Source of the DNA: Corynebacterium lactis | GTDB taxonomy: Bacteria; Actinomycetota; Actinomycetes; Mycobacteriales; Mycobacteriaceae | Reading direction: 5' to 3' | Assembly (NCBI RefSeq): GCF_900519355.1 | Contig: NZ_ULHE01000004.1 | Location: forward strand, 186,001 to 250,000 | DNA length: 64,000 bases | Part shown: positions 57,501-64,000 of the stretch, piece after piece | Numbering within the stretch: the first letter of the stretch is position 1 | Layout: the number at the start of each line of letters is the position of its first letter | Notes under the pieces: generated by a model | The model's database searches: none | What the model was told of the DNA's origin: nothing | What the model saw: the letters and a program-made list of their open reading frames with translations, nothing else | Made by a program: the position numbers and the translations under genes

Positions 57501-57697
57501 GCTTTCAGACGCACCAGAGCCATCAGCGCCAGGTTTGGATCGGACGCACCGGCGAGCCCCCAGAGAAGTTCGAGGGACTCAGCGTTGTACCAGCCGAGGT
57601 CGTGCAAATCCGTGAGCGTGCGCTCGTCGGCACGCAAGCCCAGCGCGGCGGGCTTCGGTACGGACTGGCGGGAGGTGCGCGGTCGGTTCATCACCAT
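54515..57697 (-). CDS. glnE: Glutamine synthetase adenylyltransferase GlnE
   Basis: Bifunctional enzyme that adenylylates and de-adenylylates GlnA in response to nitrogen. About 1060 residues with two nucleotidyltransferase domains: ELNYISDVDVIFVAE in the first half and ELGYGSDADVMFICE in the second, each followed by a GlnD-PII-like helical region with DLRPEGRSG/ALRPEGKSG. The start may be 57697 or 57691. It lies beside glnA2 on the same strand, as in mycobacteria; its target glnA is at 21.2 kb. Confidence 0.95.
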   Translation of the reverse strand: MVMNRPRTSRQSVPKPAALGLRADERTLTDLHDLGWYNAESLELLWGLAGASDPNLALMALVRLKAALDEREEAGELEKWASWQVLDATMRKQVPLRTRMFALLGGSSMLGDHLVANPVEWILLQADLPTQADMFREMLTSVRAAPETPDLVDEESLEREKDLEYREPVVAPSTLEGPGLYRAELTGREAEVAMQRSYRNLIMRIAAADLAGTYPRGPRRPGQPEVPFRQVSEALSDLADAALTAALSVAVATVYPSSPVSTRLAVIAMGKCGAQELNYISDVDVIFVAEPANARATRLASEFIRIASHCFFEVDAALRPEGKSGALVRTLESHVAYYKRWAETWEFQALLKARPMTGDVALGHDYIEALAPMVWTASQRESFVEDVQKMRTRVVQNVPEDLRPRELKLGRGGLRDVEFAVQLLQLVHGRYDDSLRVLPTVMALDALVEAGYIGREDGAALIQAYEFMRLLEHRLQLQKMRRTHLLPEDSDLENRRWLGRAAGLTGQGGSDAAELLAKRVRSTSTQIRTLHNKLFFRPLLNSVVEQDIGTLQLSADAAKRQLAALGYQYPDRAYDHLSALASGGSRKARIQAMLLPTLMEWLSSTHDPDAGLLGYRKLSEELHDRQWFLRTLRDEGIVGQRLMHVLGSSPYASELVMHAPEVIKRFGDGATGPKLLDTDPQTVGRSLVAAAGRHDDPERAIAVARSLRRAELARIASADLFGLMDVQQVCHSLSLVWDNVLEAALLAEIRGWAKAHPDREIPGIISVIGMGRLGGAELGYGSDADVMFICEARKDADGTPLADDTDVVKWATRICDSLRRRLAKPSQDPPLEVDVDLRPEGRSGPIVRTLESYLSYYERWGETWEMQALLRATWIAGDEDLGTRFLRAIDPLRYPEGGASPKMVQEIRRMKARVDTERLPRGADRRTHTKLGSGALTDIEWTVQLLTFLHAHEVPELHNTSTLQCLHVLEEHEILGHEDAEALRLAWLTATHARNALVLTRGKRTDQLPQPGRQLGQVAGAAGWDPTDSNGFMENYLRITRHASRVVNRVFWGEENPDHG

Positions 57698-57820
57698 GAG
57701 GAAAGGGTCACCCAATTTCAGCTTCGTTGACGGCGAGGGCCTTGACTGTCTGCGACTGTGTACGACTACCTGCGGCTACCTGCGACAATCTGCTAGCAGT
57801 ACCCGCGAGGCAGCGCGACG

Positions 57821-57863
57821 AGTAGTCCAGGTACCTAGTAGTCCAGGTTTTAGTAGTCCAAGT
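57821..57863. repeat. Triplicated AGTAGTCCA(A/G)GT at the end of glnA2
   Basis: Three copies (57821-57832, 57837-57848, 57852-57863) at 15-16 bp spacing. The third encodes the final Leu-Asp-Tyr and stop of glnA2; the others repeat that end in the untranslated region. Confidence 0.7.
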
Positions 57864-59190
57864 TGTTGAGCAGCTCCCACTGCGTGACCTGGCGCTGGAA
57901 CTCGCGCCACTCGCGCCACTTGTTACGCAGGAAGAACTCGTAGACGTGGTCGCCGAGAGCGTCCGCGACCAGTTCGGAGCGTTCCATCTCCAGCAGGGCG
58001 TCCTCCAGCGACGTCGGCAGGTCGCGGTAGCCCATGGCGCGGCGCTCGCGGCGGGTCAGCTCGGAGATGTTGTCTTCGGCCTGCTCTGGCAGCTCGTAGC
58101 CTTCCTTGATGCCCTTCAGGCCCGCGGCCAGCAGCACCGAGTACGCGAGGTACGGGTTGCAGGCCGAGTCCAGCGAGCGGATCTCCACCCGGCGGGAGTG
58201 GGACTTGCCCGGCGAATACATGGGAACGCGGACCAGCGCGGAGCGGTTGGCCATGCCCCACGTCGCGGCCGTCGGGGCCTCGTCGCCGAAGACGGTGCGC
58301 TTGTAGGAGTTGACCCACTGATTGGTCACCGCGGAAATCTCGCTGGCGTGGGTCAGGATGCCCGCGATGAAGCGCTTGGCCGTGACGGAGAGCTGGTTTT
58401 CGTCGTCCGGATCGTGGAAGGCGTTCTGGTCTCCCTCGAACAGGGAGATGTGCGTGTGCATGCCACTGCCCGGCTGGTCCGCGAAGGGCTTGGGCATAAA
58501 GGTGGCCTGCACACCGTTTTTCATCGCCACCTGCTTGATCATGTAGCGGAAGGCCATCACGCTGTCCGCCATCGTGAGCGGGTCCGCGTAGCGCAGGTCG
58601 ATCTCCTGCTGGCCCGGCGCGTTTTCGTGGTGCGAGAACTCCACCGGGATGCCCATGTCCTCCAGGACCGTGATGGCCTCCTGACGGAACTTCGGCGCGC
58701 GGTCGTGGACCGCCTGGTCGAAGTAGCCACCCGAATCGGTCGGCACCGGCGGTTTTCCGTCCGTGTCCAGGCTCTCCACCAGGAAGAACTCGATCTCCGG
58801 GTGGATAAAGGCGTGGAATCCCTCGTCCGCCAGGGCCTTAATCTGGCGGCGCAGCACCTGGCGCGGGTCCGCCCACGACGGCTGCCCGTCCGGCATCACG
58901 ATGTCGCAGAACATGCGTGCCGAAATAATCTTGTCTTCCGGATTCAACTGCGGCATGACCTGGAAGGTAGAGGGGTCGGGCTGCGCGATGGTATCCGCCT
59001 CGGAGACGCGGGAGAAGCCCTCGATTGCGGAGCCGTCGAAGCCGATGCCCTCGTCAAAGGAGCCTTCGAGCTCCGCGGGGGCGACCGCCACCGACTTCAA
59101 GTAGCCGAGAATGTCGGTGAACCAAAGACGGAGATAGCGGATGTCTTGTTCTTCGATGGCGCGGAGGACGAATTCCTGCTGACTGTTCAT
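57850..59190 (-). CDS. glnA2: Glutamine synthetase-like protein GlnA2
   Basis: 446 residues of the GSI-alpha-like type: [36 protein letters not shown] and NRSALVRVP are present, but the region corresponding to the adenylylated tyrosine of GlnA is different ([11 protein letters not shown]). Related GlnA2 proteins of actinobacteria are not the main glutamine synthetase and some act on polyamines. ATG at 59190 has TAACGT 8 nt upstream; TTG at 59199 is less likely. Followed by glnE after about 150 bp. Confidence 0.92.
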   Translation of the reverse strand: MNSQQEFVLRAIEEQDIRYLRLWFTDILGYLKSVAVAPAELEGSFDEGIGFDGSAIEGFSRVSEADTIAQPDPSTFQVMPQLNPEDKIISARMFCDIVMPDGQPSWADPRQVLRRQIKALADEGFHAFIHPEIEFFLVESLDTDGKPPVPTDSGGYFDQAVHDRAPKFRQEAITVLEDMGIPVEFSHHENAPGQQEIDLRYADPLTMADSVMAFRYMIKQVAMKNGVQATFMPKPFADQPGSGMHTHISLFEGDQNAFHDPDDENQLSVTAKRFIAGILTHASEISAVTNQWVNSYKRTVFGDEAPTAATWGMANRSALVRVPMYSPGKSHSRRVEIRSLDSACNPYLAYSVLLAAGLKGIKEGYELPEQAEDNISELTRRERRAMGYRDLPTSLEDALLEMERSELVADALGDHVYEFFLRNKWREWREFQRQVTQWELLNNLDY

Positions 59191-59279
59191 ACCTGTCAAC
59201 GTTACCCAGTGGCCCGGATTGCCGGGGGAAATCGTGGGTGCGGGTCAAGTCCCCCGGGCCGCTGTGGCATGCTCTAACC

Positions 59280-60089
59280 ATGAGCGGTAAAAAGGTTCGT
59301 CTAAATCACCTCGCCGAGTGGAAGGCGCAGTCGCGGCCGTGGGCCATGCTGACCTGCTACGACTACTCCACCGCGAGGGCATTTTCCGCCGCGGGCATCG
59401 AGCTCCTCCTGGTCGGGGACTCCGCGGCAAACGTCATCTACGGCTACGACACCACCACCGAGGTCAGCCTCGACGAAATGATCCCCCTGGCCCGCGGCGT
59501 CGTCCGTGGCGCGGGAAACGCCCTGGTCGTCGCTGACCTGCCCTTCGGCACCTACGAGGCCTCCGACGAGCAGGCCGTCATGTCGGCCGCGCGCATGATG
59601 CGCGAGTCCGGGGCGCACATGGTCAAGATTGAGGGCGGCGTCCGCATCGCCCCGCGCATCCGCGCGCTGGTCGACGCCGGAATCCCCGTCATGGCGCACA
59701 TCGGCTTCACGCCGCAGTCCGTCAACGCGCTGTCGGGCTTCAAGGTCCAGGGCCGTGGCTCCGGGGCCGATCAGCTGCGTGCCGACGCCCGCGCGGTCGC
59801 CGAGGCCGGCGCCAGCGCGGTGGTCCTGGAGATGGTACCGGCCGAGCTCGCGACGGAAATTACCCGCGAACTGCCCATCCCGACCTGCGGCATCGGTGCC
59901 GGTAACCAGTGCGACGGACAGGTGCTGGTCTGGCAGGACGCCTTCGCGGTACCGGCTGACGGTCGCCGCCCGTCGTTTAGCTCGGTGTTCGGCGAGGCGG
60001 GCGAGATGCTGACTGCGGGGGCCGCGGAGTACGCGCGCCAGGTCCGCGCGCGCGAGTTCCCGACGGACGCCCAGAACTTCTCGGGCTAA
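59280..60089 (+). CDS. panB: 3-methyl-2-oxobutanoate hydroxymethyltransferase PanB
   Basis: First committed step to pantothenate, adding a hydroxymethyl group to 2-oxoisovalerate. 269 residues with [12 protein letters not shown], the metal-binding VGDSAANV and [13 protein letters not shown] and the catalytic glutamate region [11 protein letters not shown]. It starts at ATG 59280, divergent from glnA2. In M. tuberculosis panB is also followed by a CYTH-CHAD gene. Its substrate is the oxo acid of valine, made by IlvE reversal; panE is at 36.4 kb. Confidence 0.94.
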   Translation: MSGKKVRLNHLAEWKAQSRPWAMLTCYDYSTARAFSAAGIELLLVGDSAANVIYGYDTTTEVSLDEMIPLARGVVRGAGNALVVADLPFGTYEASDEQAVMSAARMMRESGAHMVKIEGGVRIAPRIRALVDAGIPVMAHIGFTPQSVNALSGFKVQGRGSGADQLRADARAVAEAGASAVVLEMVPAELATEITRELPIPTCGIGAGNQCDGQVLVWQDAFAVPADGRRPSFSSVFGEAGEMLTAGAAEYARQVRAREFPTDAQNFSG

Positions 60090-60101
60090 AAAGGCTTCCG
60101 G

Positions 60102-60130
60102 TTCGAAATTCCGCACTTCGGGGGTAGAAT
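60102..60130 (+). promoter_or_regulatory. Promoter of the CYTH-CHAD gene
   Basis: TTCGAA (60102-60107) and TAGAAT (60125-60130), 17-bp spacer. The -10 box ends 8 nt before the ATG at 60139, so the transcript is probably leaderless. Confidence 0.6.
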
Positions 60131-60138
60131 CTGTGGGT

Positions 60139-62123
60139 ATGGCTCCCAGTTCTGCCCCCAGTTCCGCAACTCCGACCGCTTCGTTGGAGGTGGAATCGAA
60201 GTTCGCTGCTGACCCCACTATTGTGGCGCCCAACTTCGACTTCATCCCGCAGGTCGGTTCGACGACCACCGAGGTCCGCAATCTCTCCGCCATGTACCTG
60301 GACACGGAGGACCTGCGCCTGACCCGTTCCAAGCACACGCTGCGCCGTCGCACCGGCGGCCCCGACGAGGGCTGGCACTTAAAGGCCCCGGGCTCGGGTG
60401 GCCGAATGGAGTACGGCGTCGGCCTTGAGGCCGGTTCTGTTTCCGGCGAGGGCGCCGCGCCACCTACGAGGTCCCGGAGGAGCTCATCTCCCCGGTTCGT
60501 TCCCTCGTTCGCAACCACCCACTGCGCCCGATCGCCCAGGTGGATAACGAGCGCCACGTCACCACCGTCTTCGACCGCAACGGCGAGCCGATGGCCGAGT
60601 TCGCGGACGACCACGTCACAGCCTTTTCCATGCTGGAGGGCGGAGAAAAAACCACGTGGCGCGAGTGGGAGATCGAGTTGCTGGGCGACTACGCAGATCG
60701 CCCCGAGGGCGAGGCCCTGATGGCCGCGATGTCCCAGGTCGCGCTCGTTGCCGGGGCGAAGCCCTCGAAGAGCCCCTCCAAGCTGGCGACTGCGCTGGGC
60801 GACTCCATTAACTCCGCTCCCCTCCCGCCGCAGCCCGCCACGCTGCCAGAGGGAACGCCCGGACGCACCGTCGTCGACGCGCTGGCCGCGAACGTGGCGA
60901 AGATGATCGAGTTCGACCCGAAGGTCCGCCGCGACGAGTGGGATTCCGTGCACCAGATGCGCGTTGCCACCCGCGAGCTGCGCTCCCACCTGCAGACCTT
61001 CCACGGCATCGTCGTCGGCGACCGCGTCCGCGAACTCGAGCGCGACCTCAAGCAGCTGGCCGGAGTTCTCGGCGTCGCCCGCGATGCCGAGGTGGTCGCG
61101 ATGCGCTGGGAGGAGCTCCTGGCCCGCCCCGAGGGCGAGACCCTCGGCGAGGAGCTGCGCGAGCACCTCGTCGACGATGTCCGCAAGGACTACCACCGGG
61201 CGCACCGCCGCGTCGTCCTGGCACTGAACTCCGACCAGTACTTCGCGCTTCTCGACGACCTCGAAGCGCTCCTGGCCAATCCCCCGATCGCCACTGGCGC
61301 CGAGGACGCTGCCGACGCTGCCTCTGAAGTGGCCGAGCCTGACGACGAACACGAGACCCAGGAGGCCCAGGAGACCCAGGAGGCACCGGAGTCTCAGGAG
61401 GCACCGGAATCTCAGGAGGCATCGGAGTCTCAGGATGCTCAGAATGCGCCCGAGTCAACTGAATCCGAGGCTGCACCTAACGCCACCGAGGCCACGGGCG
61501 ACGCCGAAGATGGTGCCGAAACCACCACCGCCACCGAGGAGCCGGAGACGCCGGAGTCGGCGTCGGCAAGCGAAGGGGAAGCACCCCGCGCCGAGCTGGA
61601 CACCACCGCGGTGCTGGCCGAGCACCTGCGCAGCGCGTTCAAGAAGTTTGAGCGGCGCCACGAGCTGGCCGTCGCCGGGCGCGAGGACGCTGACCTGCCG
61701 GAATCCCAGATTGACGAGCGCTTCCACGACGTGCGCAAGGCCGCCAAGAAGCTGCGCTACAGCGCGGAGGCCGCCCAAAACGCGGGACTGCCGACGGCGA
61801 AGCTCTACGCGGCGTGCAAGAACCTGCAGTCTGTTCTCGGCGATTTCCAGGACACCTGCACCGCCCGCGACTTCGTGCTGGCCCGCGCCGACCGCGCGTT
61901 CAAGGCGGGCAAGAATACCTTCGGTTACGGCGTCCTCTACCAGATGGAGCGTTACGACGGCCTGCGCGCCTTGGAGGGCTACGACGACGCGGTCAAGGCG
62001 GTGTTCAAGGCCTTCGACAAGCTCGAGGAAAAGGTGAAGAAGGCCCAGGCCAAGCAGGAGAAGAAGGCCCGAAAGCAGGCCAAGAAGGAGGCCGAGGCAG
62101 CCGCGAAGCGCAAGTCCAAGTAG
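60139..62123 (+). CDS. CYTH-CHAD protein with acidic insertion, frameshifted
   Basis: About 661 residues if restored. The CYTH domain begins SLEVESKF (ExExK motif); its frame breaks near 60457 by one missing base and continues ATYEVPEELISPV. The CHAD domain follows, with HQMRVATRELRSHL and HDVRKAAKKLRYSAE; CHAD domains bind polyphosphate. Between the two CHAD halves, residues of about 395-480 form a Glu/Gln/Ser/Pro-rich repeat (QEAPESQEAPESQEA). The end is a Lys/Ala-rich tail. Same neighbour of panB as Rv2226 in M. tuberculosis. ATG at 60139 is preferred to GTG at 60133. Confidence 0.85.
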
Positions 62124-62193
62124 GACGAGCTGCAGGCCTCACTGAGGTCTCGGGAAACGAGGCTCGGACGGCCACACGACTGAGGCGGGCAGG

Positions 62194-62397
62194 CTACTGG
62201 GCGCCCTGCCCCCAGTCGTCGTCCTCCTCGTCCCAGTCGTCGGCGGCCTTGTTGCGCTCGGCGACCTTCTTCATCGCCGCGTGGGCCTCCGCCTCGGAAT
62301 CGTAGGGGCCCATCCGGTCGTCCCACCCAGTTGCTTTGCCCTGGAACACCTTCCCCGTAGAGGGCTGGTAGTACCACTTTCCACTGTCGTCGCTCAT
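62194..62397 (-). CDS. Small SPOR-like protein
   Basis: 67 residues: KWYYQPSTGKVFQGKATGWDDRMGPYDSEAEAHAAMKKV, then an acidic Asp/Glu/Trp tail. This resembles a short actinobacterial family with a SPOR-like fold (WYxxxTGxV...RxGPYxTxxEA). GAGGAG lies 9 nt before the ATG at 62397, which decides the start. Function unknown. Confidence 0.7.
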   Translation of the reverse strand: MSDDSGKWYYQPSTGKVFQGKATGWDDRMGPYDSEAEAHAAMKKVAERNKAADDWDEEDDDWGQGAQ

Positions 62398-62556
62398 GGC
62401 TAAAACTCCTCGTTGATGTGCTGTCTTTCCAGTATAGAGGTTTGGCACCCGCTATTTTGGCGAGTATCATCGACGGGAATTTGAAACTTTTGCGCGGCCC
62501 CACCGTTGTCGGGACCATGCGCTAGCGTCGTTTTATTTTTCGTCGAGAGGTTAGAG

Positions 62557-63717
62557 ATGCCCGCCGCGCCCGCTGTAGTTAATGACGTCTTTGATGCCGT
62601 TGGCTCCGGTGCCTCTGTCGCATATGCGCCAGGTTCGATCGATCTGCTGGGAGAGGACTGCTCCTCCACCGGCGGCATGCTTCTGGCGAGCGCACTGCCC
62701 GTGCACGCAGCCGTCGGAGTCGAGGACATTGAGGAGCAGAAGCTCGTCGTCGTGTACAAGCGGGACACGACCACGATGGACTTCCCCGATTCCTACCCCG
62801 AGGGTTTCGGCCCTATCCCGACCGCGGTGGCAACGGCGATTGTCGCCCTGCAGCACAACCTGCACCTGGTGCCGCGAACCAGCGGTGGCCTGAAGGTCAC
62901 CATCGCCTCGACGATTCCGGCGAGCCGTGGCTTCGGCGAGATTCCTGCTATCCAGTCCGCCGTCGCGCTGGCCCTCAACGCTCGCTTCGGCGACCGCGAC
63001 GACGTGCCGACCCGCGCCCGCATGGCAACCGCAATCCACGAGGCCATGACGCAGGCCAAGGGCGATTCCTGGCCGCTGTTCCCCTACACCGTGTCGCTGC
63101 GCAGCCGCCCCGACAGCATTCTGTGCATCAACCACGCGGACGAGGCAGTCACCCAGACCACGCGACCGCAGAGCCTGGACCTGACCGTCGCCTATTCCCC
63201 CGACGTCACCGGCGGTTCGCCGACGGTGGAGCGCTACAGCTTCTTCCGTGACGCCTGCGAGGCTTTCGGCGTGCCGACTCTCGCCAGCCTCCCCGAGGCG
63301 CAGACCCGCGTCGCCGACTGGGTTCGCGCCCGCCACGAGGTCCACCCCGACGAAGAAGCGCCGACCATCGGACGCGCCGTCCAGTGGCTCGACGACGCGG
63401 ATGCCTCCTCCGACCGTGCCCGCGCGGTCATCGGGCACATCCGCCACAGCGACATCGAAGCCGCTATCGCCGGCGTCGCTCGGGACGTTCATCAGCGCCA
63501 CTCGGTCCCCTCCAACGGATCGGTCCTCGGCCACATCGCCACCGCGGTTGCCGAAGACGACCGCGAGCGAGCGGTCCGCTGCTCGCCGTGCCCCGGCGCG
63601 TCGCTGGTGATCTGGTCGCGCACCGAGGACTCCGACACCGTCGACGCCTCGCTTAGCGACGTCGGCGCCCAGGTGCTCCACGTCGCCGATACCTCCGCGG
63701 GCGCTGTCGTCGTCTAG
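62557..63717 (+). CDS. Galactokinase-like GHMP protein, degenerate
   Basis: 386 residues related to galactokinases: the N-terminus has VAYAPGSIDLLGEDCSSTGG, corresponding to the GalK substrate motif, but the usual glycine- and serine-rich ATP loop (PxGxGLSSSA) reads IPASRGFGEIPAIQSAVALA, and the catalytic Asp region of GalK (GIMDQ) reads SWPLFPYT. So it may bind a sugar or have lost kinase activity. GAGAGG lies 6 nt before the ATG at 62557. It converges on an RNB ribonuclease gene. Confidence 0.6.
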   Translation: MPAAPAVVNDVFDAVGSGASVAYAPGSIDLLGEDCSSTGGMLLASALPVHAAVGVEDIEEQKLVVVYKRDTTTMDFPDSYPEGFGPIPTAVATAIVALQHNLHLVPRTSGGLKVTIASTIPASRGFGEIPAIQSAVALALNARFGDRDDVPTRARMATAIHEAMTQAKGDSWPLFPYTVSLRSRPDSILCINHADEAVTQTTRPQSLDLTVAYSPDVTGGSPTVERYSFFRDACEAFGVPTLASLPEAQTRVADWVRARHEVHPDEEAPTIGRAVQWLDDADASSDRARAVIGHIRHSDIEAAIAGVARDVHQRHSVPSNGSVLGHIATAVAEDDRERAVRCSPCPGASLVIWSRTEDSDTVDASLSDVGAQVLHVADTSAGAVVV

Positions 63718-63758
63718 TGAGAACCCGCGCGAGCGCCGTGCGGCGGGGCCTGCGGCGG

Positions 63759-64000
63759 CTAGTCGGCGGGCCAGGCGAAGGCGACCTCCGCCGCGGCCGG
63801 GTCGGTGGGGTCGGCGACGATCAGCGTCACCACCTGGCGCGTTCCCTGCGGCGGCTGGCCTGCCCCAGCGGACTCCCTGCATTTCGCGATGACCGGCGGG
63901 CTCTCGACGAAAATCTCCGCCGCGGACTCCTTCGAGTGCAGGACCGTCGCGTCGAAGGACGTGCCCACCCAGGGCTCCAGAACGACGGCCTCGGTCAGGT
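63759..64000 (-). CDS. RNB-domain ribonuclease, C-terminal end only
   Basis: The last 80 codons of a gene that starts beyond the window. The visible part (WVGTSFDATVLHSKE, PPVIAKCRE, VTLIVADPTDPAAAEVAFAW) resembles the C-terminal beta-barrel of actinobacterial RNase II/R-like RNB proteins. The catalytic domain is not visible, so the call rests on this tail. Confidence 0.5.
   Translation of the reverse strand, partial: LTEAVVLEPWVGTSFDATVLHSKESAAEIFVESPPVIAKCRESAGAGQPPQGTRQVVTLIVADPTDPAAAEVAFAWPAD

Noticed and set aside
1-64000. CRISPR array, insertion sequence or prophage
   Set aside because: No regularly spaced repeats of CRISPR size, no transposase or integrase reading frame and no phage structural genes were seen.

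Overview
The window is high-GC actinobacterial DNA whose backbone matches the order seen in Corynebacterium and mycobacteria: ltsA/asnB, an A-type Fe-S carrier, a DUF3043 protein, cobU-cobT-cobS, ilvE, pepA, the three-lipoyl-domain E2 aceF/sucB, lipB-lipA, a DUF4191 protein, a sucE-type exporter, an RDD protein and glnA, then thrC, glnE, glnA2, panB, a CYTH-CHAD protein, a GHMP-like protein and an RNB ribonuclease. The gene complement and the many -10 boxes placed 7-8 nt before start codons point to Corynebacterium; the species cannot be fixed from sequence alone.

Layout. 0-22.6 kb: backbone genes for cell-wall amidation, Fe-S assembly, the late cobalamin nucleotide loop, branched-chain amino acids, 2-oxo acid dehydrogenase E2, phosphate uptake, lipoate synthesis and nitrogen assimilation. 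22.9-35.8 kb: an accessory segment with a complete type I restriction-modification system (hsdM-hsdS-hsdR), a 14-TM drug exporter, a PspC-domain protein, an LGFP lipoprotein and a second, type II-like pair (adenine methyltransferase plus an unassigned nuclease candidate). 35.8-38.2 kb: tag, panE and a P-loop kinase. 38.2-43.7 kb: a PTS operon in which a beta-glucoside-type EIIBCA, a BglG-type antiterminator, HPr and EI follow one antiterminator RNA target overlapping a terminator. 43.8-52.3 kb: transporters (SugE, BrnQ, dicarboxylate symporter, MFS), thrC and a thiamine-diphosphate enzyme. 52.3-64 kb: a protein ending in a clamp-binding-like QLSLF tail, then glnE, glnA2, panB, CYTH-CHAD, a small SPOR-like protein, a degenerate GHMP kinase and the end of an RNB ribonuclease.

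At least nine genes, several normally essential (ltsA, lipA, ptsI), carry a single indel, nearly always one missing base in a short G or C run. This looks like sequencing error, not decay, and affects how every broken gene should be read. Two of the breaks lie in G9 tracts (hsdM and pspC), where slipped-strand phase variation is an alternative. Other signals of interest are a freestanding small-RNA locus after cobS, an over-represented gapped word CGTCGNNAAGCG, an in-frame junction between the antiterminator and HPr, and a Tag glycosylase without its zinc ligands.
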